Shown one piece after another: positions 23,056 through 25,624 of a DNA stretch of 25,624 nucleotides. A model generated the notes under the pieces. It was not told the DNA's origin and ran no database searches. It was given only the letters and a program-made list of their open reading frames with translations. The stretch spans positions 1 through 25,624 of the forward strand of contig JAZKEM010000019.1 of NCBI GenBank assembly GCA_040387055.1, given 5' to 3'. A program made the position numbers and the translations under genes. The DNA is from Stenotrophobium sp040387055. GTDB lineage: Bacteria > Pseudomonadota > Gammaproteobacteria > Nevskiales > Nevskiaceae. Numbering within the stretch: position 1 is the stretch's first letter; every line of letters starts with the position of its first letter.

Positions 23056-24153
23056 ATGCCCAATCACGTTTTTATCCAGACCGCCGATGTTCTCCAAACC
23101 TATCTGGAGCGCTGGGCCACACGTCCTTGGCTGGCGGTAGACACCGAATTTGTCCGTGTCGACACCTATTACCCCAAACTCTGCCTGGTGCAGATTGGCG
23201 ACGGCGAGACCAGCGCCTGCATTGACGCGGTCCTGATCAAAGACCTAAAGCCACTGTTCGACCTGCTCAACCGCAAAGACATCCTCAAGGTGTTTCACGC
23301 CGCGAGTCAGGATCTGGAAATTTTTGTCGAGCTGAGCGGCGCCTGCCCTTCTCCAATCTTCGACACGCAAACCGCCGCCACCATGCTGAGCCTTGGCGAT
23401 CAAATGGGCTATGCCGCATTGGTGGAAAAACGCTGCGGTGTTGTGCTGGATAAAAGCCTCACACGCACCGACTGGTCGCGTCGCCCGCTCACCGCAGCCG
23501 AGCTCGACTACGCCGCGCTCGACGTGCACTACCTCGCTGAAATTTATCCGGTGCTGCGAGAAGAGCTCATCGCTGCGAAGCGACTGACGTGGCTGGAAGA
23601 AGATTGCGCACGTGCCTGCATCGCAGAAAATTATCTCAATGATCCTGCCGATGTCTGGCGTCGCCTCAAGGGCTTGGCTCGCCTTGCGCCACGTGCGCAG
23701 GTGATTGCCGCTGCGCTAGCAGAATGGCGTGAAGTCGAAGCGCAAACACGTAATCGTCCACGCAAATGGATCATTGAAGACGATGCCATTTATCGCATGG
23801 CCGAGCGTGCGCCAGAATCATTGGAACAAATTGAAGCCCTCAGCGTATTGCCGCCAAAGACGTTCGCACGTCATGGTGAAAACTTGCTGACAGTCATTAC
23901 GCACGCACGCACGCTAGAGCCGCGCACACTCGCAAACGATGATCGCTTAGAGCCAGAAATCAAGGCACGCGTCACCAAGCTGCAAGAACGTCTGCGCGCC
24001 ATTGCTACAACGCTGCAAGTACCGCCCAGCATGTTGGCACCACGCGTGGACATCGAAGCGCTCGCGCTGTTTGGCGCAGAGGCACAGGCCAACGTGTTGA
24101 AAGGCTGGCGACGTGATGTGGCGGGAACTGAACTGCTGAAACTGCTGGCTTAA
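23056..24153 (+). CDS. rnd: Ribonuclease D
   Basis: RNase D is a 3'-5' exoribonuclease that trims tRNA precursors. The 365-residue length fits (E. coli 375). The DEDDy exonuclease motifs are intact: Asp29/Glu31 in DTEFVR, His81 to Asp86 in FHAASQD, and Tyr152/Asp156 in YAALD. A first HRDC domain follows near residues 195-275 (WRRLKGLARLAPRAQ ... WIIEDDAIYRMAER). I start it at the ATG at 23056, which gives the family N-terminus MPNHVFIQTADVLQTYLERW. An in-frame ATG at 23032 would add eight residues. Only a weak GAAG ribosome-binding site is seen. A strong bidirectional terminator follows. Confidence 0.95.
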   Translation: MPNHVFIQTADVLQTYLERWATRPWLAVDTEFVRVDTYYPKLCLVQIGDGETSACIDAVLIKDLKPLFDLLNRKDILKVFHAASQDLEIFVELSGACPSPIFDTQTAATMLSLGDQMGYAALVEKRCGVVLDKSLTRTDWSRRPLTAAELDYAALDVHYLAEIYPVLREELIAAKRLTWLEEDCARACIAENYLNDPADVWRRLKGLARLAPRAQVIAAALAEWREVEAQTRNRPRKWIIEDDAIYRMAERAPESLEQIEALSVLPPKTFARHGENLLTVITHARTLEPRTLANDDRLEPEIKARVTKLQERLRAIATTLQVPPSMLAPRVDIEALALFGAEAQANVLKGWRRDVAGTELLKLLA

Positions 24154-24172
24154 TTCACGCCCGCTCAGAACG

Positions 24173-24207
24173 AAAAAGCCGCTAGCGATTTGCTAGCGGC
24201 TTTTTTT
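24173..24207. terminator. Bidirectional intrinsic terminator between rnd and adk
   Basis: The 14-bp perfect stem AAAAAGCCGCTAGC/GCTAGCGGCTTTTT (24173-24186 and 24192-24205) has a 5-nt loop. It is flanked by a run of T on the right and A on the left. It can therefore end both the plus-strand rnd message and the minus-strand adk message, which converge here. Confidence 0.93.
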
Positions 24208-24229
24208 GTTCTAATTTTTAAACGTGCAC

Positions 24230-24790
24230 TTAGAGCGCGTCAATGATGCGATCAAAAATTTCGTCGAGCGTACCGATACCATCAACATCCACCAGCTTGT
24301 GCTGATGTGCGTAGAAGTTCAGCAACGGCTTGGTTTCACCGTTATAAACCTCAATGCGATGACGGATCACATCTTCCTTGTCGTCAGCGCGGCCTTCTTT
24401 CTTGGCGCGGTCGAGCAAACGGGCAACAATTTCTTCATCTGCCACAGCCAAATGCACGGCGCGACTGACAGGCGGCTGCTTCAGGCGTTCCAGCATGCCA
24501 TCCAGTACCTTGGCTTGCACAACATTGCGCGGAAAGCCATCAAGGATGAAGCCGTGCGCAGTATCAGGCTGCTGTAGGCGTTCTTCAACGATACCGATAA
24601 CGATTTCATCTGCAACCAACTGACCAGCATCCATCGCGGCTTTAGCCTTAACACCCATTGGGGTGCCAGCCTTGACCGCGCTGCGAAGGGCATCGCCGGT
24701 CGAGATTTTTGGGATTTTGTAGTGGGCCACAAGCTTCTCGCCTTGGGTGCCCTTTCCTGAGCCGGGCGCACCCAGCAGAACAATTCTCAT
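24230..24790 (-). CDS. adk: Adenylate kinase, short form
   Basis: Adk interconverts ATP + AMP and two ADP. At 186 residues it is the short type, lacking the roughly 27-residue LID insertion of E. coli Adk (214 residues), as in Xanthomonas. The P-loop GAPGSGKGTQ is at 7-16. The AMP-binding region has ISTGDALR and the signature GFILDGFPRN, and the short lid segment is DRAKKEGRADD. The ATG at 24790 is clear. A good promoter lies about 80-110 bp upstream on the minus strand. It is divergent from ppa and convergent with rnd. Confidence 0.97.
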   Translation of the reverse strand: MRIVLLGAPGSGKGTQGEKLVAHYKIPKISTGDALRSAVKAGTPMGVKAKAAMDAGQLVADEIVIGIVEERLQQPDTAHGFILDGFPRNVVQAKVLDGMLERLKQPPVSRAVHLAVADEEIVARLLDRAKKEGRADDKEDVIRHRIEVYNGETKPLLNFYAHQHKLVDVDGIGTLDEIFDRIIDAL

Positions 24791-24869
24791 GTTTTAACTA
24801 TCTCTTTGACTTGAAGTTCTGTTTATTTGCGGCCTGTTTTAGACGGTTGACGCCGGCCGCTTATGGCGG

Positions 24870-24898
24870 AAATTACCTGTTGCCCCTCTCTACGTCAA
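24870..24898 (-). promoter_or_regulatory. Sigma-70-type promoter for adk
   Basis: On the minus strand TTGACG (24893-24898) is followed after exactly 17 bp by TAATTT (24870-24875). A transcript would have a leader of about 70 nt before the adk ATG. Both hexamers are near consensus. Confidence 0.55.
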
Positions 24899-25096
24899 CG
24901 CACTCTATGGCCGGAGGTGGCTTTCTCCATTAAACTAAAGGACTTAGAAACCAACTCCAATTCCCGTATGCCACGCAACGCGTTCTATGCCTAATCGGGT
25001 GGCGCGTAATCCGCTGCAATACAGCACGCTACAAAACTAGGGCGTGCCCAAAGTCGCGGGCCGGAGTTTCGAGATTTAACGCATTACATTTTACCG

Positions 25097-25117
25097 CCGC
25101 GCATTGCGCGGATTTTT
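25097..25117 (+). terminator. Terminator-like hairpin in the ppa leader
   Basis: CCGCGC-att-GCGCGG (25097-25111) is a perfect 6-bp GC stem with a 3-nt loop, followed directly by ATTTTT. It ends 25 nt before the ppa ATG. It could be an attenuator in the ppa leader, the end of an unannotated upstream transcript, or a simple leader hairpin. Confidence 0.5.
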
Positions 25118-25142
25118 AAGTCACTGACCAAGAGGCAACATC

Positions 25143-25624
25143 ATGGGTATTGAAGCACTGGGCCCGGGCGAAAAGGCCCCCAACGAGTTCTACGTCGTCA
25201 TCGAAATCGCCGCTAACGCTGGCCCGGTGAAGTACGAAGTGGACAAAGAAAGCGGCATGTTGATGGTTGACCGTTTCATGAACGTGTCGATGCACTACCC
25301 AGCCAACTACGGCTACATTCCGAAAACCCTCGCTGGCGACGGCGACCCGACCGACGTGCTCGTACTCACGCCGTTCCCGATCGTGCCTGGCTGCGTGATC
25401 AAGTGCCGCGCGGTTGCCGTTCTCGACACCGTCGACGAAAAGGGCACCGACGCCAAGCTGCTCGCCGTGCCGACTGACAAAGTTTCGACCAAGTATTACG
25501 AGAACATCAAAGACATCGGCGACGTTCCGCCACGCCTGCTCAACGAGATCAAGCACTTCTACGAACGCTACAAAGATCTGGAAGAAGGCAAGTGGGTGAA
25601 GGTTGCTGGCTGGCGCGATGCAGC
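25143..25624 (+). CDS. ppa: Inorganic pyrophosphatase, family I (5' part)
   Basis: Ppa hydrolyses pyrophosphate to two phosphates, pulling biosynthetic reactions forward in the cytoplasm. The first 160 codons are present and the frame is open to the end of the window, so the gene is cut by the window edge. The full protein is usually about 175-180 residues. The family signature DGDPTDVLV (Asp66, Asp68 and Asp71 bind metal) is intact, as are the MHYPANYGYIP segment and the later KYYENIKDIGDVP. The ATG at 25143 follows AGAGG with good spacing. It is divergent from adk. No damage is visible within the covered part. Confidence 0.97.
   Translation, partial: MGIEALGPGEKAPNEFYVVIEIAANAGPVKYEVDKESGMLMVDRFMNVSMHYPANYGYIPKTLAGDGDPTDVLVLTPFPIVPGCVIKCRAVAVLDTVDEKGTDAKLLAVPTDKVSTKYYENIKDIGDVPPRLLNEIKHFYERYKDLEEGKWVKVAGWRDA

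Larger units (their letters stand above)
24791..25142. other. Divergent adk-ppa intergenic region
   Basis: This 352-bp gap shows no convincing gene. It contains the adk promoter and a pair of degenerate direct repeats 80 bp apart (24896-24921 and 24976-25003, both reading CAACGC...TCTATG...GGTGGC). It also holds a GC-rich hairpin just before ppa. A clear promoter for ppa was not found; candidates between 24930 and 25090 are weak. Confidence 0.5.

Noticed and set aside
24847..24875. Plus-strand promoter for ppa using TTGACG at 24847
   Set aside because: At 17-bp spacing the -10 would be AAATTA, which matches the consensus at only one position; the element works better as the minus-strand adk promoter.

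Overview
The window reads as a chromosomal segment of a Gammaproteobacterium of mid-50s %GC (estimated by eye). Gram-negative markers include the complete kdsD-kdsC-lptC-lptA-lptB block for Kdo/LPS synthesis and transport, the murein-recycling ligase Mpl, and BolA-family ibaG next to murA. The adenylate kinase is the short form without a large LID, as in Xanthomonas-type bacteria. An outer-membrane DUF1302/DUF1329 pair also occurs. Together these suggest a Xanthomonadales/Nevskiales-like lineage, but I cannot name a genus.

Layout. (1) 17-5397, minus strand: an ABC-2 exporter (ATPase, permease), then ibaG, murA, short-form hisG and hisD. This string is interrupted by two imperfect palindromic repeats, at 3573-3711 and 3256-3328. 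(2) 5494-6927, plus strand: a class I photolyase, followed by two small palindromes. (3) 7081-7775: a toxin-antitoxin pair, an AbrB/MazE-type antitoxin with a Doc (Fic-fold) toxin, with a promoter surrounded by short inverted repeats. (4) 7830-8312: yajQ. (5) 8359-12708, minus strand: an AT-richer accessory block with a Fic-domain protein and a 1028-residue single-chain restriction-modification protein. The latter has a predicted PD-(D/E)xK nuclease, an N6-adenine methyltransferase and a Type ISP-like specificity region, but no helicase. (6) 13015-16402, plus strand: tightly overlapping kdsD-kdsC-lptC-lptA-lptB. (7) 16684-20427: DUF1329 then DUF1302, separated by a 12-bp hairpin and closed by a strong intrinsic terminator. 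(8) 20570-20866: a noncoding element of about 297 bp with roughly 85-bp imperfect terminal inverted repeats. (9) 20936-22288 mpl (minus), 22413-22997 a five-helix YIP1-like membrane protein (minus), 23056-24153 rnd (plus), a bidirectional terminator, adk (minus), and the 5' part of ppa (plus), which runs off the right end.

Functional reading. Most of the window is housekeeping envelope and nucleotide metabolism. The accessory content is concentrated between phrB and kdsD, where a Doc system, a Fic protein and the helicase-less restriction-modification protein flank core yajQ. That cluster resembles a small defence/stress island and is the best candidate for under-described biology. The 297-bp inverted-repeat element, the palindromic repeats inside the murA operon and the leader hairpin before ppa are the main noncoding structures. 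No tRNA, rRNA, CRISPR array or recognisable transposase gene was seen.
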